From Clitopilus passeckerianus (taxonomy: Eukaryota; Basidiomycota; Agaricomycetes; Agaricales; Entolomataceae): a stretch of DNA of 64,000 bases. The number at the start of each line of letters is the position of its first letter. Position 1 is the first letter of the stretch. Made by a program: the position numbers and the translations under genes. Positions 24,952 to 37,062 of the stretch are shown here, in pieces. The notes beneath the pieces are model-generated. The model saw nothing but the letters and a program-made list of their open reading frames with translations. It ran no database searches and was not told where the DNA came from. The stretch is from contig CALYLX010000033.1 of NCBI GenBank assembly GCA_944990035.1, positions 1 to 64,000 on the forward strand. Direction: 5' to 3'.

Positions 24952-25647
24952 TTTTCCAAAGAGTGGGATGTGTCAAAGAGTGACTTCACTATCGAAGTGA
25001 GCAGAATACAAACAGAGTCGTCGTGGCCAGAGAACTTGAGATGAAATGATATCCCAGAAACGCTTCAGCTATATATTCAGTGCTTGAAACAAAGCGGACC
25101 GTGTGTCAAGGCACGCATCGCCGTTGGACGGCGATCAGAATGGGCGAAATTTCTGTTATATAATGAGCTCGGAGCACGAGCCGGGGAGACGTCCTGAGGC
25201 AAGCTATCAGCGCTTCTGAAGAGAAGAAAGGCTACATCCTCTCATAAAAGGGAAACGGTGCGTATTGTCAGTCGACAGTGACATGTAGGCATTGGAATTT
25301 GGAAGGAAAGGTTGAAAGGCTGGCCAACATCAAATCACACTCAGGGTCGATCATTAGGCTGATTGGCTTTTCCTGGAGCTCTGCAACATAAGCATATGTG
25401 GTGTCTCCCAATCCAGACTGATGTCCAACTGAAGAAGCCTGAAGAAACTACATCGGAAAGAGCATACCTGATGCGTCGTAAGATTACATATTTTTTGTTA
25501 ACTGTTATAAGATACTGAAAGTCAATGGTGATACACATATGTCGACTTTGGGTAACATAACATTACTCATCGAAAAGCATATCAAGTTAATAAAACCAAG
25601 TAGAAAATAGGAATGAAAAGTTAATAGAGTATGAAAAAAGGGAGAGG
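24952..25647. other. intergenic, about 700 bases
   Basis: Upstream region of the secreted-protein gene and 3' flank of the Zn2Cys6 gene. A TATATA sequence lies near 25070-25075, about 120 bases upstream of the ATG at 24951, and could serve it. No gene seen. Confidence 0.4.
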
Positions 25648-28600
25648 TTATGAATCAGGGGAGATTCCCTCATTTTTGAGCTGGTTGCTGAAAGCAGCAT
25701 TAATACTGCTTTGTGTGAGAGAATTCTGCGATCCTCCACGAGCAGGGGTATTATTCCCAGACTGCATAGGCGACAAACCCATGCGAGGTGTGATCAGCCC
25801 GCTGCCACCAACTCCAAAGAGGAAACCCCCTGTAAGACCATCCATACTATTGTACCCTGATAAACGGACCGTAGGTGAGAACAGAATGGCTTTGGGCAAT
25901 ATGAGGCATGTCGACGCGCGTACCAGGAACGAGAACACTATCCCAGAAGCCGCTGCTGAGGATGTTGTCCATGGTGAGTGACCCCATTGAGTCCTCAGAT
26001 GGAGCAGGCGCCATGGTAGGCGGGAAGGTGGTAATATCGGCGACGGGACCCATCTCGCTCTCGAACTGAAACCCATTCAGTAAGAGATCCGTCCCATAGT
26101 GGGGAGGTTGTGCGTTATAGGCATCAGTCTGAGACTGACGAACATCGGGGTATTGGAGGTTGTCTGCTGCTAAAGTGGGGTCCCCATTAACATTGCTTGG
26201 CAGGCTGCTTTCTCTGTTGGCGTCAATTTTAGCTGTGAGAAGTGCACGTATGAATGCACTGTAGAGAGCGGGAGTGTGTGACGAATTCACGGCGACCTGC
26301 TCAAGTGTGTTGGCAGTATCTTGCACGAGATGCAACGTCTTTTGCTCGTTGTCCATAAAGACCTGGAATTCCGGGCGAACGAGCTGGAGGGGGATCAATG
26401 TTTAGGCCCGGGCTCGGAACGGTAAAGTTAAATGCCAACTCACCTTCAGAAGACTGACCACGGCGTAAGAGGTCATGACAAAGTGCGAATCCGGAGCGTA
26501 GCGCATAAATCCTTTCGGCCCAAGGCTGTCCCGAACGAGAGTCGCACAAATTGTTGCTGACGTATGGCAGCGAGCAAAGAAATGGCCAAGGTCCACAGGG
26601 GAGTTCTCCATAGCATTTTGTAGGCCGAAGGAGTTTAGAACTAGCATGGCGTAGTTGTAGTAGAATTGAGAAATGAGCTTCTTGTATTCGATAATACGAG
26701 GTTCGCCTTGGACTAATTCAGTCTAATGAGTTTATTTATTCTGAATGGTAAAGACTTACCGACAGGCCATCTGCGATCAGCAACCCAAGTTTCTAACCAT
26801 CCGTTTACTTGTGCTTCAAATGTCTTGATAGTGAGCATGTAATCACAATGCTGTTGCAGTCCAGAAGACGTTTCCGTGCCCGAGTACAGGAAGTCGAGAC
26901 ATCTTGAAAGAATCCTTTGCAGTTCCTGCGCGATGGTGTAAGTCCAATGGTCAATCACGGAGAGTCAATAACTTACACAATACGCCGTCAAGGAAGGATC
27001 AGTCGTAGAAGCCATGGCACCGTGGCACCATTTCGAAGCATTGCGGATTATAGCACTAGATCTGATGAGCATGAGGGTTAGACTACGGGAAACCGGCTTA
27101 CTCCTCCTTGATTGAGTGGGGCTTTCCCATCTGAGCGCTGAGACTACGGTCAAGGCAGTAGCAGAGAATCCACGTTCGTTCCCTGTTATGCACTTCCATG
27201 TCACGGGCCTTGCCCTCCTGAGTACCCTCGCTGCTGACAGCAGTCTTGCGATGCAAGTTCAGATCAGTCGCCATGCTGTTGGATTTCTCAGATTAGCCAA
27301 GGTTTACGAGAACGAAATTAAGTCCTCACCGAATGGCCATTCCAAGGAGAAGCCATGTTTTGTCTTGTTCGTAACGTTCCACGGCGCCACAACCCCATAG
27401 AGTAAGGAGAAGATATGCTTGGACGATCTCCACAGATTTATAACCTTGAGCAGGAACACTGAAGGCAAGTTTCTTGGCCAGTTCGGTCAATCGCGTATGA
27501 AGTTCCGGCTTTGGGGTGTAGAATTTGCTTGCGATAGAGCAAACTGAAGAAGTTGATGAGCAGCTCTCAAAGAGGAATTAGACGAGCTTACTTGTAGTCA
27601 GAAGAAAAGGAGAACGGGAGCAGACCAGTGACGGCGTGTGAAAATTGCGGTCAAGCAAGTTGCAGTGCATCTGATTAGGGGAAGATAGTCAACGTTCGTC
27701 CTGTGCAATCAGTGCTGAATACCAACGCTGATGTTATCGAAGAAACTAAAGAAATGATCAATTTTAGTCCAAGGTACCAAGATGTCAAGGTCAGGCGTAC
27801 ATATCGAACAAGGAGACAACCTCTTCAGTCGTTACGAATGTAAGCATTTCTGGTTGTATCTGTCGCTCGATAAAGAGCCGACGGAGGGGCAAAATAGTCA
27901 TGGGCCCTATACATCGTCAGAAAGTTGGGAATTTGAATTAAATAAACCTTACCTGGCTTGAAGTAATTGTCGCTGGCGACACCTATCTTTGGTTGGTTCT
28001 CATCCTCTGTTGAACGTCCCATTGAGGGGCTGTTGGTACCTTGATTCCTGCGGTTGGCGAGACTGGCCTCTGCTAGAAGCCCCAGGGGATTCAAAGTGTT
28101 ATCAGGCAGAGAATGAAGCTTCGGTGAGCCTGGCTGAGGGTTCTGGAAGGACGGCGATTGAGACATCGTAGGAGACTCCGGCGACGCCGCAATTAGTGCG
28201 GAAGTCGTAGAAATCGGGTTTGAAGGCGAAGGCGAGCGAGAAACCATGCCGCTAACGATGCTAGGGTTGCCGATAGACTTCAGGACGGTGTCCAGGGTGC
28301 GTTCCATCTTGCGAAGGGAACGTGTAAGAATTTCATGTTTCCTGTGAAAAAGTTATAATGTATTCATCTTGGGAGGACAAGTAACCTACTTCGAGGATCT
28401 TTTCCCTCGATTTGACTCTTCGAAGATACATGCATGACCCCCTGCCTGGCAGCGCTTACACGGACCACCCTGTTCCGCCCCAACGCACTTCATTTTCAAA
28501 CGCCTGCAAACAGTGCATGCCCTGTAATATGCAATGAGCAATATGCAACAGCCTTGAGTAGTACTACTTTACCTTGAACCTCTGGTGGATTTGACCTTAG

Positions 28601-29113
28601 TGGGCTCGTCTTTTCCTGGTTCGGCGCCGTGCTCCGACTCATCGTCCTTCCTGGGCCGTTTACGGTTCTCATCGGGGGTCCCGTTGGATACGACGGATGC
28701 CGGTCGTTTCCCGTTCGACGAGGAGGCTTGTGTGTGGTCTGCAGGAGGGGTCCCCATATATTCTGAGCCTTGGGACGACGGTGAAGAATAGTTGGGCGGC
28801 AAAGTCAAGTGTTGCAGGTGTTGAGGGGTTGTTTGCTGGTAATTTCCGGGGTAGTAACTGGGATACATAGACAATTGGGGATCTATGGGGATTGGTGGAG
28901 ACTGTGGGGGTCCCATTGACTGTGAATACTGCTCCTGGTGGGCCATTGAGCAAGCCTTGTGTTGATGATAGTGGCAATCGGGATCAGGCAAGAAGCAGTC
29001 CACTCAACACAGAAGAGTTTGAAGCCGCTGAGTAAGCAAGGGGCACTAACAGCACGCATGCTGATGAACTCGGAGGACATGGGGTCGTAGACGGTGCGGC
29101 CAACGACGAACAT
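25648..29113 (-). CDS. Zn2Cys6 transcription factor with Fungal_trans domain
   Basis: Nuclear DNA-binding regulator. Coding exons: 28946-28573, 28521-28390, 28341-27953, 27906-27801, 27745-27727 (19 nt), 27670-27592, 27543-27330, 27275-27102, 27061-26977, 26925-26760, 26712-26444, 26383-25924, 25856-25648; 2676 nt, 891 aa, in frame. An extra 5' exon (29113-29056) spliced to 29002 would also stay in frame and give 929 aa; the start is therefore uncertain. The binuclear cluster is at about residues 126-157 (ACTVCRRLKMKC..GPCKRCQAGGHACIF), followed by a helical dimerisation segment (HEILTRSLRKMERTLDTVL). The middle homology region has FDIFFD, VQAYLLLTLWGCGA and NRERTWILCYCLDRSL. The region around the cluster resembles, from memory, basidiomycete PriB-type regulators; that name is tentative. 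Target genes unknown. Confidence 0.93.
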
Positions 29114-30113
29114 GATAGTTTATTGCAATGCCCAAGTGGAATTATAACGTAGACCAGTGTACTTGTATAACGCTATGATACATTGCTAGCTGGCTAATTC
29201 GGATGACTGACTTCACCGACTACCGACCCATTCCGGATCAAGGACATCTCTATGCCCGGTCCATAACTCAATATGAATCGCCTGTGAAGGGAAGTAGAAG
29301 ACTAAAGTGTAGGTCGAACCTTCTTGTCGGATGTACCTCCCCGGGAACCGAAAATCCTTGATGAGTTGTCCCCCAGATTTTCTTGGGTTCTGTGAGGACT
29401 CTTCAGCATTCTACTACGATCTTTAGGGGATAAACCCAGAGGTAGCTGGGAGGTCTATTGCGAGCAAGGATTTGAGATATTTCCTGCCTATCCAGAATTC
29501 TTTGAGATATATTTGAGGTTTTCCACGAGAGGACACAAACACCAGGCCTTGAAGGGCGAGAATCTCAACGCCTGTTTCAAGAAAACTCCATTCAGGGAAA
29601 ATGAAGGAGTGGTATACTCGAATGGAAACAAAGAGGCAAGCTGTGGCCACCTTCGTAAAGCAGTTCCTAACCTCTTGGGAGGATACAAAGATGACAGATT
29701 GGGTCAAGCAGATGCCGTTGGCGTAAGCTATAGCATTTTGGCAGAAAGACAGTCTAAGGATCATCGAATGACTTCAGCAGATTGTGAGGTTGGAAATTGG
29801 AGCATGTCATGAGACTTCAAGGACATGTGAGGCACACAAATTGCAAGCGATTGTCCCTAGTATTACACTAGTAAATAGCCGTGAGCTCTCTATTTGCAGA
29901 GTTCAGAGGTTTATTCGTAGCTTCAGCTTCAGAGGCGCGAAGCCCAGTTCAAGAAATCTTCACCAGAGCAATTGGAGAGTTCCAAACCCGTCTGCATTGC
30001 ACTCAGTAGTGGGTGAGCCAAGGAGCACTGTTTGGTACAGTTTGGCAAGATCATCGTGAGTGGCACCTGCCTTTCTGCACTGAACGACTACCCCGCCATC
30101 GTCGTTGGCCGCA
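29114..30113. other. 1 kb intergenic between divergent genes
   Basis: Lies between the Zn2Cys6 gene (minus) and the F-box WD40 gene (plus), so it holds both promoters. A pair of opposed open frames at 29423-29812 shows no motifs and is not called. Confidence 0.45.
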
Positions 30114-33060
30114 ATGAGCGCTGGTCAACGCCCTTTTCTTCGCCTACAGCCTTCAGTGAATACAACAACGTAAGTATATGCGGTCTACATTAAAGCAGAG
30201 CGTTGCTTGACCCCTCGCCTTGTATACAGAGTGGTCACGACCACAACCACAACCACGACCTATGCACCGATTCAGCTACCACCCCTACCACCTCCATCTT
30301 CACCCAAAGACTCGAAGACGTACCCATTGCTACACGCGACATTGCCACGATCTTTGCGCAATTTTCCCTTAGTATTTCCAGGCGGTTCTCGCGCAACTTT
30401 CAGCGATGGCCATACTGGGGAGCTTGAGATGCAGGAAGAGGAGTGCGTCATGGAGGGCAAAGGATGGAAGATAATGAGCCGCGATCCTGAAGCTGAAGCT
30501 CCTGATGCTATTGGCCTGGCCGAAGCCGTTGAGCGTTTTGGGAAGAAGCGCTCACATGCCGGTTTAGACATGATGGAGGGCGTCGAGGCGACCTCAAGTC
30601 TCAGCCCTACTGCACCCCCAAGAAAGAGAGCACGGCCTGCTCCTGCACCTCCAACCTCAATTGTGAATGCAGCAGCCCCTCCTTCACCTCTACCTTCCCC
30701 TCGCGGATCGCCAGTCCCAGAGAACATATGGCCTTCCGCCCCGCCCAGCAACGCGCCTTCTCCGCAGCCACAACACTTGGCACCCATCCAGCCAGATCTC
30801 TCCATGTCGGCTTTGCTGACTCTTCCTACCCTCGTCTCCCACTTTTCCAACCTCCCTGCACCATTGCAGTCACACTTCCTCCTTACCCTCCTACGCCACT
30901 CGCCCCTCCCTGTCCTCCGCACAATACATGGGGTTCTTGCACCCACGTTGGCTCGTGATTTCCTTACTCTCTTGCCAGCTGAGCTCGTCTCTCAGGTCCT
31001 CAGCTTCTTACCATTCTCGACACTGGCCCGAGCATCTCGGGTTAGCAAAGCCTGGCGGTCGATCATCGATTCGGATCCCGTGCTATGGAGAGACCTTCTC
31101 AAGAACACAAGAATATGGTTTGGCGCAGGCTCTGAAAATTCCTTTGCCGAATCAATATATTCTAGACGACGTCATGCTGATAGAGCGAGGTTGAATGCTA
31201 TCAGGAGGAACTCCCCAACTACCCCCTCTCCTGCACCTTCCCTTTCTCTGCCTCATCCCTACAAGATGTTGTTCAAATCGAGACACCTTACACGGTCGCG
31301 TTGGGTCAACAACCCCACTCCTCACCACATCTCTTTCCCTGCCCATGGCTCATCGGTGGTCACATGTCTGATATTCTCTCATGGGCGTATAATATCAGCT
31401 TCTGATGACCATTCAATACGTATTTATTCTCCAATCACTGGAGAGCTCATGCGGATTTTGAAAGGGCATGAAGGTGGTGTATGGGCTCTCGCTGCAACCA
31501 AAGATACCCTTGTCAGTGGCTCCACTGACCGTACCGTGCGCATATGGGACCTTGAAACGGGGAGGTGTACGCATGTTTTTGGAGGGCATACAAGCACTGT
31601 TAGGTGCCTCTCCATTGTGAAACCAGAGCTGGTTGAAGTGGTCCAAGAAAACGGCGTTATCGTGAAAGAGAAATGGCCGAAGCGACCACTTATCGTGACT
31701 GGGAGTCGAGACCATTCACTGCGAGTTTGGACACTCCCTCGACCTACCGAACCGGAATTCCACTGCTATGGGCCAGAAGACGATCAGCTCGATCCGACCG
31801 ATGTATGCGTGAGTTATCATTGGTCGTTTTCAAATACCCGAGCTTATTGTTTCTGCAGGTTGCTGATGAAAACCCATATCACCGACTGCATCTCACTGGC
31901 CACGACCACGCTGTTCGCGCTCTCGCTGCTCGTGGCCGGACGCTAGTTTCTGGCAGCTATGACTGCACTGTCCGCGTGTGGGATTCGGTCACGGGGGCTT
32001 GCAGATGGGTTTTTGCTGGGCACGCCCAGAAAGGTCTGTTATATCTCGTTCCCCGTTGCCTTTTCCGGCCCTGACTCCTTGTACAGTTTACAGCGTGGTG
32101 CTCGATACTAATCGAGATCAGGCATGTTCGGGATCGATGGACGGCACTGTTCGGGTCTGGGATCTAAAGACAGGAACTTGCAAACATACTTTGATTGGCC
32201 ATACGTCCTTGGTCGGCCTTCTCGGCGTTTCGCCCTCGTACTTGGTCTCTGCAGCAGCCGACTCAACACTGCGAGTTTGGGATCCAGACACGGGGACTCT
32301 ACGACACACTCTGGCGGCGCATACAGGAGCAATCACTTGCTTCCAGCATGACGAATTCAAGGTCCTGAGCGGATCTGACGGAAACCTGAAGATGTGGGAT
32401 GTTAAAGATGGTACCGTCGTTCGAGATTTGCTCACGGGGATCACTGGCGTCTGGCAAGTCGTTTTCGAGGGTAGATGGTGTGTTGCTGCTAGCAATAGGA
32501 GCGACGCCACTGTCCTCGATGTCTGGGACTTTGGTACAGAACGCGACGGGGAATGGGTGGGAGAGCCTCCCAATGGGATTTATGATGATGATTGCTTCAG
32601 CGAGGCAGAGGATGAAGACGAAGATGAATTGGGCACCCCCCGAATTCGAAAGATGTTCAATATGGAAGGCGACGAGCAAGACCAAACCGATCTCGACGCG
32701 ATGGATCAAGATCTCGTGCCATCCGATCTCGAAGAAGGTGATATTGTGAACGACGGGGAGGACGAACTTCGGCGGCGAGCGGCAGCCGTTGTCGTGAAAG
32801 GCGAAGTCATCGACGTGGATGAGCTCGACACCATCTCTCAGGATGCATCAGTGTCGAAATGGACCCCCGGAACGCAAGCAACTGCCAGCAGTTCGCGGTC
32901 ATCTGTATGCCATACCAGCCGGAGCCGTGCTGGGAGCCATTTCGAAGGGCGACGCCATGGTGGTGGGTCGCCTTCCGTCGGGCCATCAACTTTCAGGACT
33001 TTGCCAGCCAACGACGAAACGCCTACGAAACCACGGAATAGACCACCCCGACGACGCTAG
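30114..33060 (+). CDS. F-box/WD40 protein, Cdc4/Fbw7-like SCF substrate receptor
   Basis: Substrate-recognition subunit of an SCF ubiquitin ligase. Four exons: 30114-30169, 30230-31802, 31859-32033, 32087-33060; 2778 nt, 925 aa, in frame. The start (MSAGQRPFLRLQ) comes from the small first exon; a Thr run (VVTTTTTTTTY) follows the junction. A Pro/Ser-rich region contains possible nuclear signals (RKRAR, KKRSH). The F-box is at about residues 262-308 (LLPAELVSQVLSFLPFSTLARASRVSKAWRS split over one helix pair). At least seven WD40 blades follow: SASDDHSIRIY, SGSTDRTVRIWDL, TGSRDHSLRVW, SGSYDCTVRVWD, SGSMDGTVRVWDL, SAAADSTLRVWD, SGSDGNLKMWDV. The acidic C-terminal tail is rich in Glu/Asp and then Ser/Arg. 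Arrangement and spacing match Cdc4/Pop1/Fbw7, whose blades bind phosphodegrons of cell-cycle proteins; direct orthology is inferred. Confidence 0.92.
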
Positions 33061-33531
33061 TTCGTTGCTGTACTATACATATTGCTATTCAGTCTCGAAA
33101 CTGCTGGATTGTACTCCCGTACATCACGAACGCTCTTGCCCATTCAACCTTCTTTGCTATCGTCACATATATAATTTTTTTTCTCGAAATCCACGCACTG
33201 TACATTGAAGCACGTTTCATTGGACCCTCGTACAATTTTGAAGTGTAGAGTACGAATATATCTCTTTGTTGTCTCAGTAGGAATAGACTTTGTAATTTGA
33301 CGCATGTCATTCTGAGAACATTGCAATGCGGGAGACTGGTTGTGCAAATTCTCTGGTTGCCTACTCTTAGTGTGGTATTAATTTGTCATGAAGCACTTCA
33401 ACGTCACTCCGCTTCGAAAATTGTATAATAGAGTTACGCGGTCTGTTCTGGATTACTATTACCGCATAGCTTCAATTCACACCAGCAATCTTTCACTGCC
33501 TCGGAGGAGCTAGGGCCCAAAAGATTTTATA

Positions 33532-34288
33532 TCATACAACTCTTGCCTTGTGAATCTTCACATCCTCCCGAGGCCTATATCCGGAAAGGAACGTTAAATT
33601 CGGCGCGGTGCAACAGAGAGGGAGTCACCAACCGATCCTGAGAATCAACCGCAACTGCTCCCAGTCTCTGGACTACTCTCATCCCAGAGCTAACACGTCC
33701 AAAAATAGTGTGCTTGTTGTCCAGGTATGGGGTTGGCCCCAAAGTGACGAAGAACTGGGAGCCTGTGTGATCATTGGGCTCAGAAATTCGTTGAATTTGT
33801 AGTAGGCACGCACCGTTTGTATTTGGTCCTGAATTTGCCATGGCAAGGATACCTGCTCCCGTGAATCTTAATTCTGGATGCAACTCGTCTTCACTATGTT
33901 GATGTTCAGCTGCTATTCCTCTCCGAATAGACGACCTTCAATGGAAAGCCGTACAATTTCTGTCCATAGATACTCGTGCCGCCCCGTCCTGTGCCAGTAG
34001 GATCTCCCCCTTGAATCATGAAGTCCTACAGAAACAGATTGATAAGCAGTTCCAATCGGGCTTTGTTAAACGGACATACTGCGATAATTCGGTGGAAAAC
34101 AACACCATTGTAGTATCCCCGTTTTGCGAGTTCTGCGAAGTTTTTGCAAGTCTAGCACTCACTTATTGATTTCAATCCAAATAGATGAATAATAAATTAC
34201 ATTCCCCTACCTTGTGCGCGTGGTTCCAATATAGTTCCAGCTGTATATCGCCTAAGCTGGTCTCGAGAACAACAGACTCGTCCGACAT
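33532..34288 (-). CDS. PPIL1-type cyclophilin (peptidyl-prolyl cis-trans isomerase)
   Basis: Catalyses cis-trans isomerisation of peptidyl-prolyl bonds; PPIL1 relatives associate with the spliceosome. Six exons: 34288-34211, 34151-34080, 34025-33955, 33893-33814, 33762-33633, 33574-33532; 474 nt, 157 aa, the usual single-domain length. Motifs: [19 protein letters not shown] with the catalytic Arg, [22 protein letters not shown], and a short C-terminus [16 protein letters not shown] Tyr stands where cyclophilin A has the cyclosporin-contacting Trp (PYLDNKH), as in several divergent cyclophilins. Intron 4 (33813-33763) is 51 nt with no in-frame stop, and ignoring the last intron gives a false stop at 33575, so naive ORF calling mis-annotates this gene. 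It starts 146 bases from the divergent DTD1 gene and its 3' end faces the F-box WD40 gene. Confidence 0.95.
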
Positions 34289-34434
34289 GTTGGTATTAGG
34301 GGATGGAAGCTTGAGCTCACGTGACTTCCCTCGCAGACTTGGTGCGGAAAACCGGGACGGACATCGTTGAAGTTAAAACGAACGACTACAACGTCTTTCA
34401 CTGCAGCTCCCAGCGGCCTCGATTGGATTTGAGA
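34289..34434. promoter_or_regulatory. 146-base bidirectional promoter, cyclophilin and DTD1
   Basis: The two start codons are only 146 bases apart on opposite strands, so this interval must contain the 5' leaders and core promoters of both genes, or these extend into the neighbouring coding sequence. No TATA box is evident. Inferred from gene positions. Confidence 0.6.
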
Positions 34435-35255
34435 ATGCGGGCGGTCGTTCAACGTGTCACGTCTGCCTCAGTCACTGGTTCGTAAACGTTTCCAACAGCC
34501 AGCACGGTCCTGCTTGTGAATTTTAATTGCTCACAGCTTTTTCTCAGTGGACAATGAAGTGATTTCACAGATCTCGAAAGGTCTCATGGTCCTTGTTGGA
34601 ATTGGCACAGGTCTGCGCTGTTTTTGACGGCCAACGACATGACTGATGTGTACCTCCTTGCAGTGCAGATGATACCATGAAGGACGTTCAAGCCTTGACG
34701 ACGAAGATGTGCGTACTATCATGATTGTCATATTAGTCGAACCTCGGACTAATACGACGAGAAGATTGAATCTTCGTGTCTTCTCTGATCCTAATGACCA
34801 AGAGAAGATGTGGAAGTCCAATGTGAAGGAAATTGATGGAGATATCCTATGCGTTTCTCAGTTCACGCTCATGGCAAACACCTTGAAGGGGAATAAACCG
34901 GATTTTCATCAGGCCATGGTGCGGCCTTAGTATTGTGACTCTCCTCGAATGCTTCTCACAATCCTTCAGAAAGCCGATTTATCCAATGCCCTTTATGCCT
35001 CGTTTTTAGAGAAAATGAAAGAGGGCTACCAAGCCGATAAAATAAAAGGTGTGGAAGTCATACCACACCCCTTATTCGGCCCGCACTAATCCAAAGTTCA
35101 GATGGAAGATTTGGAGCAATGATGAATGTCGGTCTCGTCAATGAGGTACATCCCTTTATTTGTATTTCCCAACAATCCCAATAACTCGAGTACCGTAGGG
35201 ACCTGTTACATTTACCCTAGACTCTCGGAAATTTGAGTATCTCCCCGTACCCTAG
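34435..35255 (+). CDS. DTD1: D-aminoacyl-tRNA deacylase (DTD1 family)
   Basis: Hydrolyses D-amino acids (and glycine mischarged on tRNA-Ala) from tRNA, protecting translation from wrong-chirality residues. Seven exons: 34435-34477, 34548-34610, 34669-34708, 34765-34918, 34970-35048, 35102-35145, 35199-35255; 480 nt, 159 aa, in frame. The N-terminus MRAVVQRVTSASVTVD is the family signature, as are KGLMVLVGIG, KILNLRVFSD, CVSQFTLMANTLKGNKPDF and NEGPVTFTLDS. The last carries the Gly-cisPro motif (GP) that makes the pocket reject L-aminoacyl groups; the SQFTL motif lines the same site. The ORFs visible without splicing break this gene into fragments. Cytosolic. Confidence 0.96.
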
Positions 35256-35474
35256 AGGTTCAACGAATATATCCCTCGACGTCATTTTTCTACATCAGCC
35301 GTTCCAGCCCGCAACCCCAGTACTCTGTCATCATGTGGTAGAAGATTCCAGCAAAAATGACTTTATCTACCTGAGATCTAACTTGCCGAAGGAGAGAACG
35401 TCAATCGTACTGCCCCCTCGCTCTTGCGGCAATATTCCGGATCGATGCTTGGTCTGTAGGCCTCGATTTTCAAT

Positions 35475-35669
35475 ATGGCTGTGATACCTGGAGGTAACCC
35501 AGGTTGTCCAGCTGCCCCTCCGTCTGTGAATGGGCTAATTTGTCATTCAATATCTCCCATAACGATTACTCCTGCCTCGACCACGACTCTGACCGTCATG
35601 ACACCTGGCATCATTACAACTGCGGCTTCCGTCTTTGCCTCAGTTGGTACCGTCTTCATGGCAGCCTAG
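35475..35669 (+). CDS. weak candidate small ORF, 64 aa
   Basis: An ATG-initiated open frame with N-terminal Pro/Gly/Cys residues (GGNPGCPAAPP) and a Thr-rich, hydrophobic C-terminal half (STTTLTVMTPGIITTAASVFASVG). That composition resembles the end of a fungal cell-wall protein. There is no signal peptide and no relative among the neighbouring secreted-protein array. It may be a fragment or chance frame. Confidence 0.2.
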   Translation: MAVIPGGNPGCPAAPPSVNGLICHSISPITITPASTTTLTVMTPGIITTAASVFASVGTVFMAA

Positions 35670-36008
35670 ACACCATTGACCATGTGGCGACCCCTGGCTT
35701 AAGCGCCCGACGTGTGTCTTCTGGTCGATCATTGTTGATGTCTCGAACGGCCTTTTTTTTTACCCTCATGATGGACTGTGTATAATTGCGAGTCAGAAAC
35801 GTCCAGATCTTGCACAGGATCAACCTGAATTCACATACACGTTACATCTTGCCTCGGGTAGCTGTGATGAAGTTTATCCTTATTAACGTCTTTTAATTGG
35901 ACCATTCTGACCAGCTCAACATAATCAAACAGGGGTCGGTCGCTATTTGCCTTGGCTCATGAGGTCGGGATCAGGTTTACCGGTGTACAGCCTCCAGGAC
36001 GTCTTATC

Positions 36009-36030
36009 ACTCTGTAACCGAAGAACTTCC
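36009..36030 (+). promoter_or_regulatory. array upstream element, copy 1
   Basis: ACTCTGTAACCGAAGAACTT, 35-56 bases before the TATA box. Near-identical sequence lies at the same relative place before copies 2 and 3 (37063 and 37971). A candidate activator site or simply part of the duplicated block. Confidence 0.5.
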
Positions 36031-36125
36031 CGGTTTCTCCTCGCTGTTACCTGTTTCTTCATGGTATAAAAGCCACGAATTTTTGGGTCAATGTTGACCA
36101 GAACACTTAATACCAGTCTTCTAAA

Positions 36126-36645
36126 ATGCGGCTTTCATCGTATGCATTTACCCTCTTGTCTTTACCAGCTAATTCCTAACGCCTTTGACAGGCTGTTCGC
36201 CAGTGCTCTCGTCCCAGCCCTTGCGTCGGCCCTCACCATCAATACGCCATCCAGCCTCGTCCTTGGAACGCCTACCAACGTCACCTGGGTTTCCGGGGGA
36301 GCAAAGGACCCCTCGACCTTCAGCCTCTTCTTGATGGGCATCAGCTATCCTTTCGACCTTAGGCAAGTCATTGCAACAAATGTTGATCCCTCAGTCGGGT
36401 ACATTACGACAACTTTCCCGGTCGATAGAGTCAAAGTCGGGTAAGTGATAACACTAAAGGCTGAGAGGATGGATGAGGTCTAACAGCACTATCTCTACAG
36501 AGAAGCGTACACAGTGAAAGCTGTCAACAGCACGTAAGGGCTTTTCCAAGCTCGGATCTTCCTGAAACTAATCAAAATGTTCTCTTCTAGCTGGGTCGAC
36601 TTCGTCTTCACACAGGCCCCCACCTTCTATCTGACTTCTGCTTGA
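36126..36645 (+). CDS. Kre9/Knh1-like secreted protein, array copy 1
   Basis: Small extracellular protein with one Ig-like Kre9/Knh1 N-terminal-type domain, a family linked in yeast to beta-1,6-glucan assembly; the basidiomycete members have no proven role. Four exons: 36126-36139, 36192-36440, 36501-36533, 36591-36645; 351 nt, 116 aa. Splicing of the 14-nt first exon creates the signal peptide MRLSSLFASALVPALASA. The mature domain has the typical INTPSSLVLGTPTNVTWV start, a DPSTFSLFLMG strand, and TTFPVDRVKVGEAYTVKAVN. One N-glycosylation sequon is NVT. There is no C-terminal Ser/Thr region or GPI signal, so it is likely soluble. TATA box 36065-36071 lies about 55 bases upstream of the ATG. 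Copies 2 and 3 share intron positions and upstream sequence. Confidence 0.85.
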
Positions 36646-37062
36646 ATCCGGTCTGCCCTTCCTCCTGTAACGTATCAGTGTGCTGGCCCCGATGTACCCT
36701 TCCGTCTCCATACACGATTTCGATTTGGCAAACTTTATCGATTTATTAGAAGTAGTGGCAATGAAGTCCACCGGAAAATGATTCCTCTGAGTCTATCTAT
36801 CCAGCGCCAACATTTACGCCAAGCCCTTAACTAGGTTTGAAGATGAAAGTAGTGATATTTCCGAAATTTCAAGTACTCTGACCGTGACCGACCAAGTCCC
36901 CGACTGTTTGATCTGCCCTCGGCTTGACTGATAAACTTTTATCCCTATTAACACCATTCACTTGGCACACGCTCAAGCATCTCAACAACTGAATCAGTCC
37001 TTCTCCACGGCATACCAGGCCGGGCTCAACGTTCCGTTGTATAGCCTCCCCCAGGTTATCTC

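Noticed and set aside
29423..29812. Pair of opposed open frames between two divergent genes
   Set aside because: Neither strand has motifs; likely chance openness in promoter sequence.
30272..30946. 224-codon frame antisense to the F-box WD40 gene
   Set aside because: Lies entirely opposite exon 2 of a well-supported gene; its Gly/Arg-rich composition is the mirror of the Pro/Ser-rich sense strand.
33575..33883. Cyclophilin ORF ending in [13 protein letters not shown]
   Set aside because: That C-terminus is translated intron. Splicing at 33633/33574 gives the family-typical [11 protein letters not shown] ending.
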